This document shows, piece after piece, positions 1 through 6,784 of a stretch of DNA of 11,677 bases. Under the pieces are notes generated by a model. That model was not told the DNA's origin and did not search any database. It saw nothing but the letters and a program-made list of their open reading frames with translations. The stretch comes from Pseudomonadota bacterium (GTDB lineage: Bacteria > Pseudomonadota > Gammaproteobacteria > Steroidobacterales > Steroidobacteraceae). The position numbers and the translations under genes are program-made. How positions within the stretch are numbered: position 1 is the first letter of the stretch; every line of letters begins with the position of its first letter. Where the stretch lies: positions 1-11,677 of the forward strand of contig QGUO01000067.1 in assembly GCA_003242495.1 (NCBI GenBank), in the 5' to 3' direction.

Positions 1-100
1 GTGTATGACTCATCTGAAGATTTCCGGTCTCGCCTCGGCTGCCACGACCAAGGCAAGGCAAAGCGAGGCGAGACCGGAAATCTTCAGATGAGTCATACAC
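1..100. repeat. Perfect 37-bp inverted repeat with 26-nt spacer
   Basis: Bases 1-37 are the exact reverse complement of 64-100 (every pair sums to 101), leaving a 26-nt spacer at 38-63. The left arm starts on the first base of the window, so the repeat may extend further left. There is no T tract beside either arm, so it is not a normal intrinsic terminator. As RNA it would form a very stable 37-bp stem; as DNA it could form a cruciform. Because of the symmetry each strand carries a 28-codon frame starting MTHLKISGLAS and ending EARPEIFR. It could be a dispersed palindromic element, an inverted duplication of a gene start, or a fold-back artefact at a contig end. The repeat itself is certain; its meaning is not. 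Confidence 0.95.
10..96 (-). CDS. Candidate 28-aa secreted-like small protein inside the inverted repeat
   Basis: The minus strand reads ATG at 94-96 to TGA at 10-12. The peptide looks like a short signal sequence: one lysine at residue 5, a hydrophobic stretch around residues 9-20 (LASLCLALVVAA), then AEA as a possible signal peptidase site, with only RPEIFR left after it. A purine-rich GAGGGG lies 6 nt upstream of the ATG (plus 103-108), a reasonable ribosome binding site. The opposite strand carries a matching 28-codon frame (5-91) with the same ends but a polar middle, which is expected from the repeat symmetry and argues for caution. It may be a small protein, the remnant of a longer secreted protein, or chance. 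I do not recognise the family. Confidence 0.2.
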   Translation of the reverse strand: MTHLKISGLASLCLALVVAAEARPEIFR

Positions 101-370
101 AACCCCTCGTGACGATGCAAAAGCCCGGGCGTACGGGCCCGCCCATGGGCGCTACGCATTGCGCCGACGGACGGAGACATTCTGCTGGATTTTCGCCGGC
201 TCCTGTCCCCGCGTTGTCAAAACTTTTGTAATCGGTGTCGGCTTCGAGCGCAGCCGGGCATGACGACGCCCGCGTTCAGTGGGGGTTCACACAGGATGTG
301 GGCATTGCCGTAGGGCGACCGCCTCGACGCGGGGCGGCTCCCGCGCCCTTCCGCACCGGGCGCGCCGCGC
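101..370. other. Gene-poor stretch downstream of the S9 peptidase
   Basis: I find no convincing gene here; the open frames are short and look like shadows in GC-rich DNA. It holds a weak hairpin with a T run in the minus direction (119-138), a perfect 10-bp palindrome at 141-150, and a 5-bp stem at 319-323/333-337 about 30-50 bases beyond the peptidase stop, which lacks a T run. On the minus strand a consensus TTGACA lies at 215-220, but the best -10 match (GAAAAT, 189-194) sits at a poor 20-bp spacing. Confidence 0.6.
119..138 (-). terminator. Possible weak intrinsic terminator, minus strand
   Basis: Read on the minus strand, GCCCG (134-138) can pair with CGGGC (123-127) across a 6-nt loop and is followed directly by TTTT (119-122). 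It could end minus-strand transcription from the S9 peptidase, whose stop codon is about 230 bases upstream of it. The stem is only 5 bp and the T run only 4, so it is weak. It also lies just upstream of the small minus-strand frame at 10-96, so it could act as a leader structure instead. Confidence 0.3.
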
Positions 371-2449
371 TCAGTCTACGGCCGTGAGGTGGTCCTCGTC
401 CGGCCCCCGGGTGCGATAGCGCTCGAACCAGGCGAGAATGGCGCTCGCCTTGGCGGCAGACTGCGACGGACGCGCCGTCAGCCCGCCATGTGACGCACCC
501 GGCACCTTGACCAGCGCCGTATCCACGCCGCGCAGTTGCAGCGCCTGGTAATACTGTTCGGAATCGGCCACCGGCGTGCGCAGATCCTGATCGCCCACCA
601 CGACCAGGGTGGGCGTGGTCACCGAACCCACCAGCGACAGCGGCGAGCGTCGCCAGTAGGCCTCGGGATCCTCCCACGGCAGCTTGGCGAACCAGTACTT
701 GGGCATGAACGTGTAGACGTCCGTGGTGAGCACGGTGCTCGTCCAGTTGATGACCGGTTTCTGGGTGGCGGCGGCCCGGAAACGGTCGGTCTTGCCGACG
801 ATCCAGGCGGTGAGCACGCCACCGCCCGAGCCGCCGGTGACGAAGAGGTTCTCGGCATCCACATAGCCCGTGGCGATGGCCGCGTCCACGGCGCTCATCA
901 GGTCGTCGTAGTCCTCGCCCGGGTAATTGTGGTGGATGAGGTTGCCGAATGCCTCGCCGTAGGACGACGAGCCCCGCGGGTTGGCGTACAGCACCACGTA
1001 CCCGGCCGCGGCGTACAGCTGGTAGTCGGTGGAGAACAACGGACCGTAAGCGGCGAACGGGCCGCCGTGGATCTCGAGAATCAAGGGATACTTGCGCTCG
1101 GGATCGAAGAAGGGCGGCGTGACGATCCAGGCATCGATCGGCTGCGCGTCGAAAGAGGACTTCACGACGAGCGGACGGACATCGCCCAGGATCTTGTCCG
1201 CGAACAGGCTTTCATTGAGTTGCGTGAGCTGGCGGACGCGCCCGCGATGCGCGACGGAAAGATCCGAGGGACGGTGCGGCGTGCCGCTGGTGAACGCCAC
1301 GGCGCCGTTGCGCGCCACCGAGAACTGCCCGCCGGTATAGGGCCGGTCGAGCGATGCGCCGCTCAAGCCGGCGACGACCTGCTCGATCCGACCGTCCAGG
1401 AAAACGCGCGCCACGCGCGTCACGGCGCGATCGTCATATTGAATATAGAGGCTGCGGCCGTCTGCCGCCCATTGCAGCGCGTCCACCGAGCGGTCGAGCT
1501 CGGCGGTGAGGCGACGCGCCTCGCCACCATCGATGTCCATGACGTAGAGCGCGGTGTTCTGATAGCCGAGCAGGCGATCGTCGAAGCCGAGCCAGGCGAT
1601 CCAGCGGCCATCGGGTGACACGGCGGGATGGTGGTCGGGGCCGATGCGCTGCGTCAGCGCCTCGAGAGCACCGTCGGCCACCGACACCCGGTACAGCTCC
1701 GAATCGAGCGGCTCGCGACGCCAGTCGTCGTTGCGATTCCCGGCGACGATCAGGAAACGGCCATCGGGCGTCCAGGACACCGGCCCGCTCTCGTTGAAGG
1801 CGCCGAACGTCAGTTGACGCGGCGCTCCGCCCTCGGCGGGGACGACGTACACATGTGTATACCCGGGCTCGAGCATGCCGCGGCCGTCGGCGCGATAGGT
1901 GATGTCGGTGACGATCTCGAGCGGCGGCGCCCATTGCGCGTTCTCGGGTTTCGGCGGCGGTGCGCCGAGCCGTGTCCGCTGGTCAGGCGCGAACATGGTG
2001 AAAGCGATCGCGCTGCCATCCGGCGACCAGGCGAGCGAGGTCGGCGGATGCGTCAGCTCGGCCAGCCGCGCCGTCGCGCCGCTGTCCAGCCAGTACACGT
2101 ACAGTTGCGGACGTCCGCCGTCGACTGTCGATACATAGGCGAGCCGCTTGCCGTCCGGCGACCAGCGCGGCGAGGAGTGCGCGCCCGCGCCGCTCGCGAG
2201 CGGCCTTTGGCTGCCGCTGCGCATATCGACGAGCCAGATGGCGGACTTGGCGCGGTCGGTCATGATGTCGAAAGACACCCGGACGTATGCCACGGCCTCG
2301 CCGTCCGGACGGATCTGCGGATCCGTTGCGACCTGCAGGCCGAACAGGTCACTGCCGCTGAACAGGCGCGTCGGCGCTTCGGGCGGCGCGGCCTCGATCC
2401 GCCAGGACAGAACGAGCAGGCACAACAACGCGGGCAATGGGGTGCGCAT
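371..2449 (-). CDS. S9 family serine peptidase (acylaminoacyl/dipeptidyl peptidase-like), secreted
   Basis: A 692-aa prolyl oligopeptidase-family enzyme that probably cleaves short peptides in the periplasm. Residues 1-20 form a signal peptide (hydrophobic core ALLCLLVLSW, cleavage near IEA). Residues about 30-420 form a beta-propeller with TolB/PD40-like repeats: WSPDG at 96 and 141, WTPDG at 226, VSPDG at 277, WAADG at 327. The C-terminal alpha/beta hydrolase domain has HGGP (461-464) at the oxyanion region, nucleophile Ser541 in GGSGGG, probable Asp622 in GDQDLRTP and His654 in GASHGG, so the triad is complete. The start at 2449 was chosen over an in-frame ATG at 2584 because it begins the signal peptide and has GAGGA 5 nt upstream (2455-2459). 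Length fits the family. The exact substrate cannot be read from sequence. It is divergent from the PEP mutase-family gene. Confidence 0.93.
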   Translation of the reverse strand: MRTPLPALLCLLVLSWRIEAAPPEAPTRLFSGSDLFGLQVATDPQIRPDGEAVAYVRVSFDIMTDRAKSAIWLVDMRSGSQRPLASGAGAHSSPRWSPDGKRLAYVSTVDGGRPQLYVYWLDSGATARLAELTHPPTSLAWSPDGSAIAFTMFAPDQRTRLGAPPPKPENAQWAPPLEIVTDITYRADGRGMLEPGYTHVYVVPAEGGAPRQLTFGAFNESGPVSWTPDGRFLIVAGNRNDDWRREPLDSELYRVSVADGALEALTQRIGPDHHPAVSPDGRWIAWLGFDDRLLGYQNTALYVMDIDGGEARRLTAELDRSVDALQWAADGRSLYIQYDDRAVTRVARVFLDGRIEQVVAGLSGASLDRPYTGGQFSVARNGAVAFTSGTPHRPSDLSVAHRGRVRQLTQLNESLFADKILGDVRPLVVKSSFDAQPIDAWIVTPPFFDPERKYPLILEIHGGPFAAYGPLFSTDYQLYAAAGYVVLYANPRGSSSYGEAFGNLIHHNYPGEDYDDLMSAVDAAIATGYVDAENLFVTGGSGGGVLTAWIVGKTDRFRAAATQKPVINWTSTVLTTDVYTFMPKYWFAKLPWEDPEAYWRRSPLSLVGSVTTPTLVVVGDQDLRTPVADSEQYYQALQLRGVDTALVKVPGASHGGLTARPSQSAAKASAILAWFERYRTRGPDEDHLTAVD

Positions 2450-2601
2450 CCGGCGTCCTCGACATGCGGAAGTCGGACGAAAGTAACGCTGGTGCATTGC
2501 CGCGTCCACTGGCCGACACTCTTGTATACCGCCCCCGACCCTGGCAACGAGACGAACGCAATCGCTGCACCGCGCGCCGGTCATCCATCGTGCCTGCGCC
2601 T

Positions 2602-2609
2602 GCTACACT
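2602..2609 (+). promoter_or_regulatory. Possible promoter (extended -10) for the PEP mutase-family gene
   Basis: TACACT at 2604-2609 is preceded by CTGC, giving a TGn extended -10 element (bases 2601-2603). The predicted start of transcription would leave a leader of about 20 nt containing the AGAGGA ribosome binding site at 2625-2630. No good -35 hexamer is visible at the expected spacing. The 187-bp gap between the two divergent genes must also hold the peptidase promoter, for which I see only a TATACA-like match near 2522-2527 without a partner. Confidence 0.35.
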
Positions 2610-2636
2610 GGCCCGCACCAACCAAGAGGAACCCCG

Positions 2637-3419
2637 ATGAGCGATTTCACCAGGCTTGCCGGAGTGTTCCGGTCGCTGCACGTACCCGGGCGCCCGCTGG
2701 TGCTCTACAACGTCTGGGATGCCGGCAGCGCCCGTGTGGTTGCGGCGGCCGGCGCGGCGGCGCTTGCCACCGGGAGCTGGTCGGTAGCCGCGGCGCACGG
2801 CTGCGAGGATGGCGAGCGGCTGCCGCTGGAGCTGGCAATGGCCAATCTGCGGCGCATCGTGGGCGCGACCGGTCTGCCGGTCAGCGTGGATCTCGAAAGC
2901 GGCTATGGCGCGCATCCTGCGGACGTGGCACGTACCGTTGACATCGCAATCGAATGCGGCGCGATCGGCTGCAACCTCGAGGACAGCCTGCCCCATGACG
3001 GGTCGTTGCGCGACAGCAATGCGCAGGTCGAGCGGCTGCGGGCGGCGCGCGCCGCGGCGCAGGCCCGCGGCCTGGACTTTTTCATCAATGCGCGCACCGA
3101 CGTGTTTTTCCAGGCGCCACCGGAGCGCCACGACGAATCACTGCTCGAAGCCGCAGTGGAACGCGCACGGGCGTATGCGGCCGCGGGCGCCGACGGCCTG
3201 TTCGTCCCGGGGCTCGCGGACCGGCGGCTGATCGAGCAGCTGGTGCGCGTCGCGCCCCTGCCGGTGAACATCATGAGCGGCCCCAAGACCCCGCCACTTG
3301 CCGAGCTGGCCGCACTGGGCGTGGCGCGCGTGAGCTACGGTCCCGGGCCCTGGCGCGTGGCGATGGATGCGCTCGAACAGGCGGCACGCGCAGCGTTCGC
3401 CCAAGCCCCACAACAGTGA
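2637..3419 (+). CDS. Isocitrate lyase/phosphoenolpyruvate mutase-family protein
   Basis: A 260-aa cytoplasmic (beta/alpha)8-barrel enzyme of the ICL/PEPM superfamily, whose members break or rearrange C-C or C-P bonds of small carboxylates using Mg2+. Family signatures are LYNVWDAGSA (23-32), ATGSWSVA (44-51), an acidic pair at 57-58 where the family usually has its active-site Asp, DLESGYG (85-91) and CNLEDS (112-117) for metal binding, and INARTD (150-155). The cysteine loop of true isocitrate and methylisocitrate lyases (K-K/R-C-G-H) is absent: after NLEDS comes LPHDGSLRD. It is therefore unlikely to be PrpB or AceA; it resembles the broad, mostly uncharacterised bacterial PEP mutase-like group. 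AGAGGA lies 6 nt before the ATG. It has no operon partner and converges on the EamA gene. The reaction is unknown. Confidence 0.9.
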   Translation: MSDFTRLAGVFRSLHVPGRPLVLYNVWDAGSARVVAAAGAAALATGSWSVAAAHGCEDGERLPLELAMANLRRIVGATGLPVSVDLESGYGAHPADVARTVDIAIECGAIGCNLEDSLPHDGSLRDSNAQVERLRAARAAAQARGLDFFINARTDVFFQAPPERHDESLLEAAVERARAYAAAGADGLFVPGLADRRLIEQLVRVAPLPVNIMSGPKTPPLAELAALGVARVSYGPGPWRVAMDALEQAARAAFAQAPQQ

Positions 3420-3431
3420 GCAGCCTGCATC

Positions 3432-3474
3432 GGACCCCAGGAGGCTCGCGGCCTCGCCGCGGTCCCGTGGGTCC
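3432..3474. terminator. Nested hairpins between convergent genes
   Basis: GGACCC (3432-3437) can pair with GGGTCC (3469-3474), and inside this CGCGG (3447-3451) can pair with CCGCG (3457-3461) across a 5-nt loop. An alternative pairing of GGACC with GGTCC at 3461-3465 is also possible. It lies in the 79-bp gap between two convergent stop codons, where a two-way transcription end is expected. There is no T run on either side, so a Rho-independent mechanism is doubtful. Confidence 0.3.
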
Positions 3475-3498
3475 CATGGAGGTCTTCTTGCGGCTCGC

Positions 3499-4380
3499 TC
3501 AACGCCGTACGCGCATGATGAGAGGCTGCGAGAACACCACGACCAGAATGATGGCCACGCCCAGATAGAAACCCGGATCGAGCTCGTGCTGCTCGCCGAG
3601 CAGGGCGATGGCCAGCACGATGGCGTAGACCGGCTCCATGTTGACGGCCAACGTGGTGGCGAAGGCGCTCAAGTGGCGCAGCGCCACCAGCGACAGCGCA
3701 AAGGGCAGCAGCGTGCAGCCCAAGGCCAGCACGATCAGCAACAGCGCGTCGCGCGCATCGGGCAGGGCGAACACGCCGGCGGTGTCGGGCAACAGCGCGA
3801 GCAAGGTCAGGAACAACGCGCCACCCGACATCTCCAGGCCGGTAACCGCCAGGGGATCGCCGCCGGAGATGAAACGCTTGTTGAGCGACGCGAATATCGC
3901 CACCAGGAACGCCGACGAGACGCCGACGACGATGCCGGGCCCCATGTGCGCCGGTGTGCCGCCGACCACGAGCGCGACACCCGGCACCACCGCCAGCGCG
4001 AACACCAGCTCGCGTCCGCGAAACGGTCGCCCGACCACGAACGGCTCGACGAATGCGATGAACACCGGGCACAGGGCCATGCAGGTGGCCGCCACGGAGG
4101 CATTGGCGAGCTTGACCGATCCGTAGAACGTGACCCAATGCAGCGCGACGATCACCCCTATGCCGACATAGATGGCGCTCTGCCGTCGGGCGATGCGGCG
4201 CACGCCGCGCCAGAAACGCGGCGCCAGGAGCAGCACGGCCGCCACCAGCGTCATGCGCCACCACACCAGCGGCAGTGCCGCGAGCTCGATCAGCTTGCCC
4301 AGAATGGCGGTAAAGCCCCAGAGCACCACGCAGAAATGAATCTGCAGCCAGGCTTTGGTCGCGCCAGGCAGCGTGCTCAT
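3499..4380 (-). CDS. EamA/DMT-superfamily transporter
   Basis: A 293-aa inner-membrane protein with two EamA repeats and about ten hydrophobic segments (roughly 10-29, 36-53, 70-88, 92-112, 125-141, 147-166, 178-198, 211-233, 241-262, 270-287), the usual size and layout of drug/metabolite transporters. The end of the second repeat carries the typical pattern NMEPVYAIVLAIALLGE (247-263). Members move amino acids, metabolites or drugs; the substrate cannot be told. The start at 4380 puts the first membrane segment near residue 11, as is usual, but its ribosome binding site is weak. An in-frame ATG at 4440 adds 20 residues and has GAGAGG four bases upstream, so the longer form is a real alternative. 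The gene follows proS on the same strand after 131 bases and may be read from it. Confidence 0.9.
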   Translation of the reverse strand: MSTLPGATKAWLQIHFCVVLWGFTAILGKLIELAALPLVWWRMTLVAAVLLLAPRFWRGVRRIARRQSAIYVGIGVIVALHWVTFYGSVKLANASVAATCMALCPVFIAFVEPFVVGRPFRGRELVFALAVVPGVALVVGGTPAHMGPGIVVGVSSAFLVAIFASLNKRFISGGDPLAVTGLEMSGGALFLTLLALLPDTAGVFALPDARDALLLIVLALGCTLLPFALSLVALRHLSAFATTLAVNMEPVYAIVLAIALLGEQHELDPGFYLGVAIILVVVFSQPLIMRVRR

Positions 4381-4491
4381 GCCTGCCGAGGGCTCACGTG
4401 CGCGCCTCCCGCCCGGGAAAGAGCGCGCGGCGCCGGACATCCGTCCTCTCCCGGCCGGCGCGGCCACGACACGCTCATGCCGGGAGATCGA

Positions 4492-4505
4492 GGCCGCGAG
4501 CGGCC
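4492..4505 (-). terminator. Short GC hairpin just after proS
   Basis: A perfect GGCCGC/GCGGCC inverted repeat begins 6 bases beyond the proS stop codon. The stem is 5-6 bp with a tiny loop and no T run follows on the minus strand, so at most it may pause transcription or protect the 3' end between proS and the EamA gene. Confidence 0.2.
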
Positions 4506-4511
4506 GGGCGC

Positions 4512-6041
4512 CTAATAGGACTTCGCCCAGACCACACGCTGGGCGCTCGGCTTGCCCGTGAACGGACAGATGCCGGGCTCCCCGCCTTCGAGCGGAACGC
4601 AGCGCACCGTGACGGACAGCTCGTCCTTGATCCGTTGCTCGAGCTCGACCTCGCCGCTGAAATGGGTGAGCGCGAAGCCGGCGTGTATCGGCGTCGGCGC
4701 ATTCTCCGCGACGCGTTCGGGGGTGAAGAAGGCGTAAAAGTCTTCCTTGGTGTCGATTTCATGCGTGTGCTCGCGCCGGAACGCCTGGGCGCGCGCGAAC
4801 AACGCATCCTGGATCGACTGCAGGATGGCGCCGATGTCGGCCACGAACTGCGCGCGCGGAATGCTTTGTTTGTCCTTCGGCGAGCGGTCGCGCCGCGCGA
4901 CGAACAGCGCGTCTTTCTCGATGTCGCGCGGACCGATTTCCACGCGCAGCGGCACGCCCTTTCTCACCCAATGCCAGATCTTGTCGCCGCCACGCTCTTC
5001 GCGCTCGTCGACGATGGCCTGCACGCGCCGTTCGGCATAGCGTTGCGCGCCGAGCTCGCGGGCCACGCCATGGCAGTACTCGAGCACGCGAGCGCGCTCG
5101 TCGTCGGAGCGGAAGATCGGGATGATCACCACGTGGGTGGGCGCCAGCTTGGGAGGCAGCACCAGGCCGTCGTCGTCGCCGTGGGTCATGATCAAGCCGC
5201 CGATCATCCTCGTCGACACCCCCCAGCTCGTCGTCCAGGCGTACTGGTGCGTGCCGTTGCGGTCCAGGAAACGAATTTCGCTGGCGCGCGCGAAGTTCTG
5301 CCCGAGGAAATGGCTGGTCCCGGCCTGCAGCGCCTTGCGGTCCTGCATCATGGCCTCGATGGAGAACGTCTGGTCGGCGCCGGGGAAGCGCTCGCCGGCG
5401 GTCTTCTCGCCCTTGATGACCGGCATGCCCATCCATTCCTCGGCGAAGGTGGCATACACGTCGAGCATGCGCATGGTCTCTTCGAGCGCCTCCTCCCGCG
5501 TGGCATGCACGGTGTGGCCTTCCTGCCAGAGAAATTCCGCGGTGCGCAGGAACAACCGGGTGCGCATTTCCCAACGCACTACGTTGGCCCATTGATTGAT
5601 GAGCAGAGGCAGATCGCGATAGCTCTGCACCCAGCGGGAGAAGGCGTCGCCGATGATGGTCTCGGAGGTCGGCCGCACGATGAGCGGCTCCTCGAGCTCG
5701 CCGACCGGCATCAGCTTGCCGTCAGGACCGACTTCCAGGCGATGATGGGTCACGACGGCGCATTCCTTGGCGAATCCCTCGACGTGGGCGGCCTCCTTCT
5801 GCAGGAAAGACAGGGGAATGAACAAGGGGAAGTAGGCGTTCTGGTGCCCGGTGGCCTTGAACATGTCGTCGAGCACGCGCTGCATGTTCTCCCACAGGGC
5901 GTAGCCCCAGGGCTTGATCACCATGCTGCCGCGCACCGGCGACGGTTCGGCCAGGTCGGCGCCGCGAATCACCTGCTGATACCACTCGGCGTAGTTCTCC
6001 GCGCGCGTCGGGGTAATGGCTGTGCGGGGTTTGCTGCTCAT
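4512..6041 (-). CDS. proS: Prolyl-tRNA synthetase, archaeal/eukaryal type
   Basis: A 509-aa class II aminoacyl-tRNA synthetase that charges tRNA-Pro with proline in the cytoplasm. It lacks the editing insertion found between motifs 2 and 3 in the E. coli-type enzyme and ends in an extra C-terminal domain, so it is the archaeal/eukaryal (type 3) form. Motif 1 covers about 42-75 (IKPWGYALWENM to FPLFIP). RPTSET is at 123-128, motif 2 about 150-178 (WANVVRWEMR, FLWQEGHTVH), motif 3 about 272-297 (SWGVSTRMIGG). The anticodon-binding domain spans about 300-400. The C-terminal domain ends in the expected tyrosine (AKSY). Only Cys481 and Cys492 are seen where the family often has four zinc ligands. 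The start fits the family N-terminus although no strong ribosome binding site is visible. Gammaproteobacteria usually carry the E. coli-type enzyme, so this form suggests transfer or an unusual lineage. Confidence 0.96.
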   Translation of the reverse strand: MSSKPRTAITPTRAENYAEWYQQVIRGADLAEPSPVRGSMVIKPWGYALWENMQRVLDDMFKATGHQNAYFPLFIPLSFLQKEAAHVEGFAKECAVVTHHRLEVGPDGKLMPVGELEEPLIVRPTSETIIGDAFSRWVQSYRDLPLLINQWANVVRWEMRTRLFLRTAEFLWQEGHTVHATREEALEETMRMLDVYATFAEEWMGMPVIKGEKTAGERFPGADQTFSIEAMMQDRKALQAGTSHFLGQNFARASEIRFLDRNGTHQYAWTTSWGVSTRMIGGLIMTHGDDDGLVLPPKLAPTHVVIIPIFRSDDERARVLEYCHGVARELGAQRYAERRVQAIVDEREERGGDKIWHWVRKGVPLRVEIGPRDIEKDALFVARRDRSPKDKQSIPRAQFVADIGAILQSIQDALFARAQAFRREHTHEIDTKEDFYAFFTPERVAENAPTPIHAGFALTHFSGEVELEQRIKDELSVTVRCVPLEGGEPGICPFTGKPSAQRVVWAKSY

Positions 6042-6085
6042 CGTGTCGGAGACGGTTCGGGAAGGGGGGTCATAGCGGAACGCGG

Positions 6086-6114
6086 ATTAGACCAGACCGG
6101 GGGCGCACCGGGAA
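6086..6114 (-). promoter_or_regulatory. Probable promoter for proS
   Basis: On the minus strand TCTAAT (6086-6091) matches the -10 consensus at 5 of 6 bases and is preceded by TGG, an extended -10. TTCCCG (6109-6114) lies 17 bp upstream as a weak -35 (3 of 6). The predicted leader before the proS ATG at 6041 is about 35-40 nt. No T-box-like or attenuator structure is evident in it. Confidence 0.45.
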
Positions 6115-6208
6115 TAGCCACTGAACGAGCATGCATCGGCCATGGCGCCCACACGGGGCCCGCGGTCGCGGAGCAGCCCGGTTCTCTCTCATATGGCAGG
6201 ACGATTCG

Positions 6209-6214
6209 TATAAT
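6209..6214 (+). promoter_or_regulatory. Consensus -10 box for the SRPBCC operon
   Basis: A perfect TATAAT lies 39 bases before the ATG at 6254, giving a leader of about 33 nt. The -35 region is poor: only CT-rich sequence with no clear hexamer at 16-18 bp spacing. It stands out in such GC-rich DNA and is well placed to drive the SRPBCC gene and the membrane-protein gene behind it. Confidence 0.5.
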
Positions 6215-6253
6215 GCACCGACTGACGGCGGCCGACTCCCTGCTGGACCTCCC

Positions 6254-6784
6254 ATGCGAAGAATGATTGCCTGCCTGTTCCTCATCGGCTTCGGCTGCGA
6301 GGCGCACACCGAACCGCTCGTCACCGAAGGATTCGTCAATGCGCCGGTCGCCGAGGTCTGGCGGGTGTTCGCCACTTCCGAGGGCTACCTGCAAACCGGC
6401 GTCAGCCAGGCGGAGGTCGATCTGCGCATCGGCGGGAGCATCCGCAGCCATCACGATCCGCGTGGCACCCTGGGCGACGAACAGACCCTGGTGCTGGACA
6501 TCCTGGCCTACGAGCCCGAGCGCATGCTGGCGCTGCGCCCGCGCCCGGCGCCCGCCAGCGGCGCGCAGCGCGCAGCCCTCACCGACACCTGGAGCGTGAT
6601 CTACTTCGAGGCCTCCGGCGAGGACATGACTCACGTGCGCATCGTGGGGCTGGGCTACGGCGCCGACCCCGACCTGCAGCCCTTGCGCGAGCGGTTCGTC
6701 GAGGACAATCGACGCATGCTGCAACAGATCGCGCAACGGTACTGGCCCAAGTGCGCGCTGTGCGAGAAGGAGGCGGGTCAGTGA
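6254..6784 (+). CDS. Secreted SRPBCC (START-like/AHSA1-like) domain protein
   Basis: A 176-aa protein with an N-terminal signal-like segment (MRRMIACLFLIGFGCEA, about residues 1-17) and one SRPBCC fold. The pattern TEGFVNAPVAEVWRVFATSEG (25-45), an RIGGSIR strand (58-64), an ILAYEPERMLALR segment (83-95), WSVIYFE (113-119) and a long C-terminal helix (about 142-164) are typical of polyketide cyclase/AHSA1-like proteins, which bind hydrophobic ligands in a deep cavity. Export makes it unlike cytoplasmic AHSA1 co-chaperones. It ends with a C-A-L-C motif (167-170). Cys15 is not in a good lipobox, so I do not call a lipoprotein. An upstream ATG at 6131 lies before the -10 box and was rejected; ATG at 6263 is an alternative start. 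It probably forms an operon with the next gene. Its ligand is unknown. Confidence 0.8.
   Translation: MRRMIACLFLIGFGCEAHTEPLVTEGFVNAPVAEVWRVFATSEGYLQTGVSQAEVDLRIGGSIRSHHDPRGTLGDEQTLVLDILAYEPERMLALRPRPAPASGAQRAALTDTWSVIYFEASGEDMTHVRIVGLGYGADPDLQPLRERFVEDNRRMLQQIAQRYWPKCALCEKEAGQ

Noticed and set aside
1..231. A 76-codon frame from GTG at base 1 through the inverted repeat
   Set aside because: It crosses the hairpin, the GC palindromes and low-quality sequence with no domain or ribosome binding site in view; it may only be open because of base composition.
536..1618. A 360-codon open frame opposite the S9 peptidase
   Set aside because: Antisense shadow; the peptidase on the minus strand has a complete triad and propeller repeats.
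4398..6266. A 622-codon open frame on the plus strand opposite proS
   Set aside because: Fully antisense to proS, which has all class II synthetase motifs; the plus-strand translation shows no recognisable fold.
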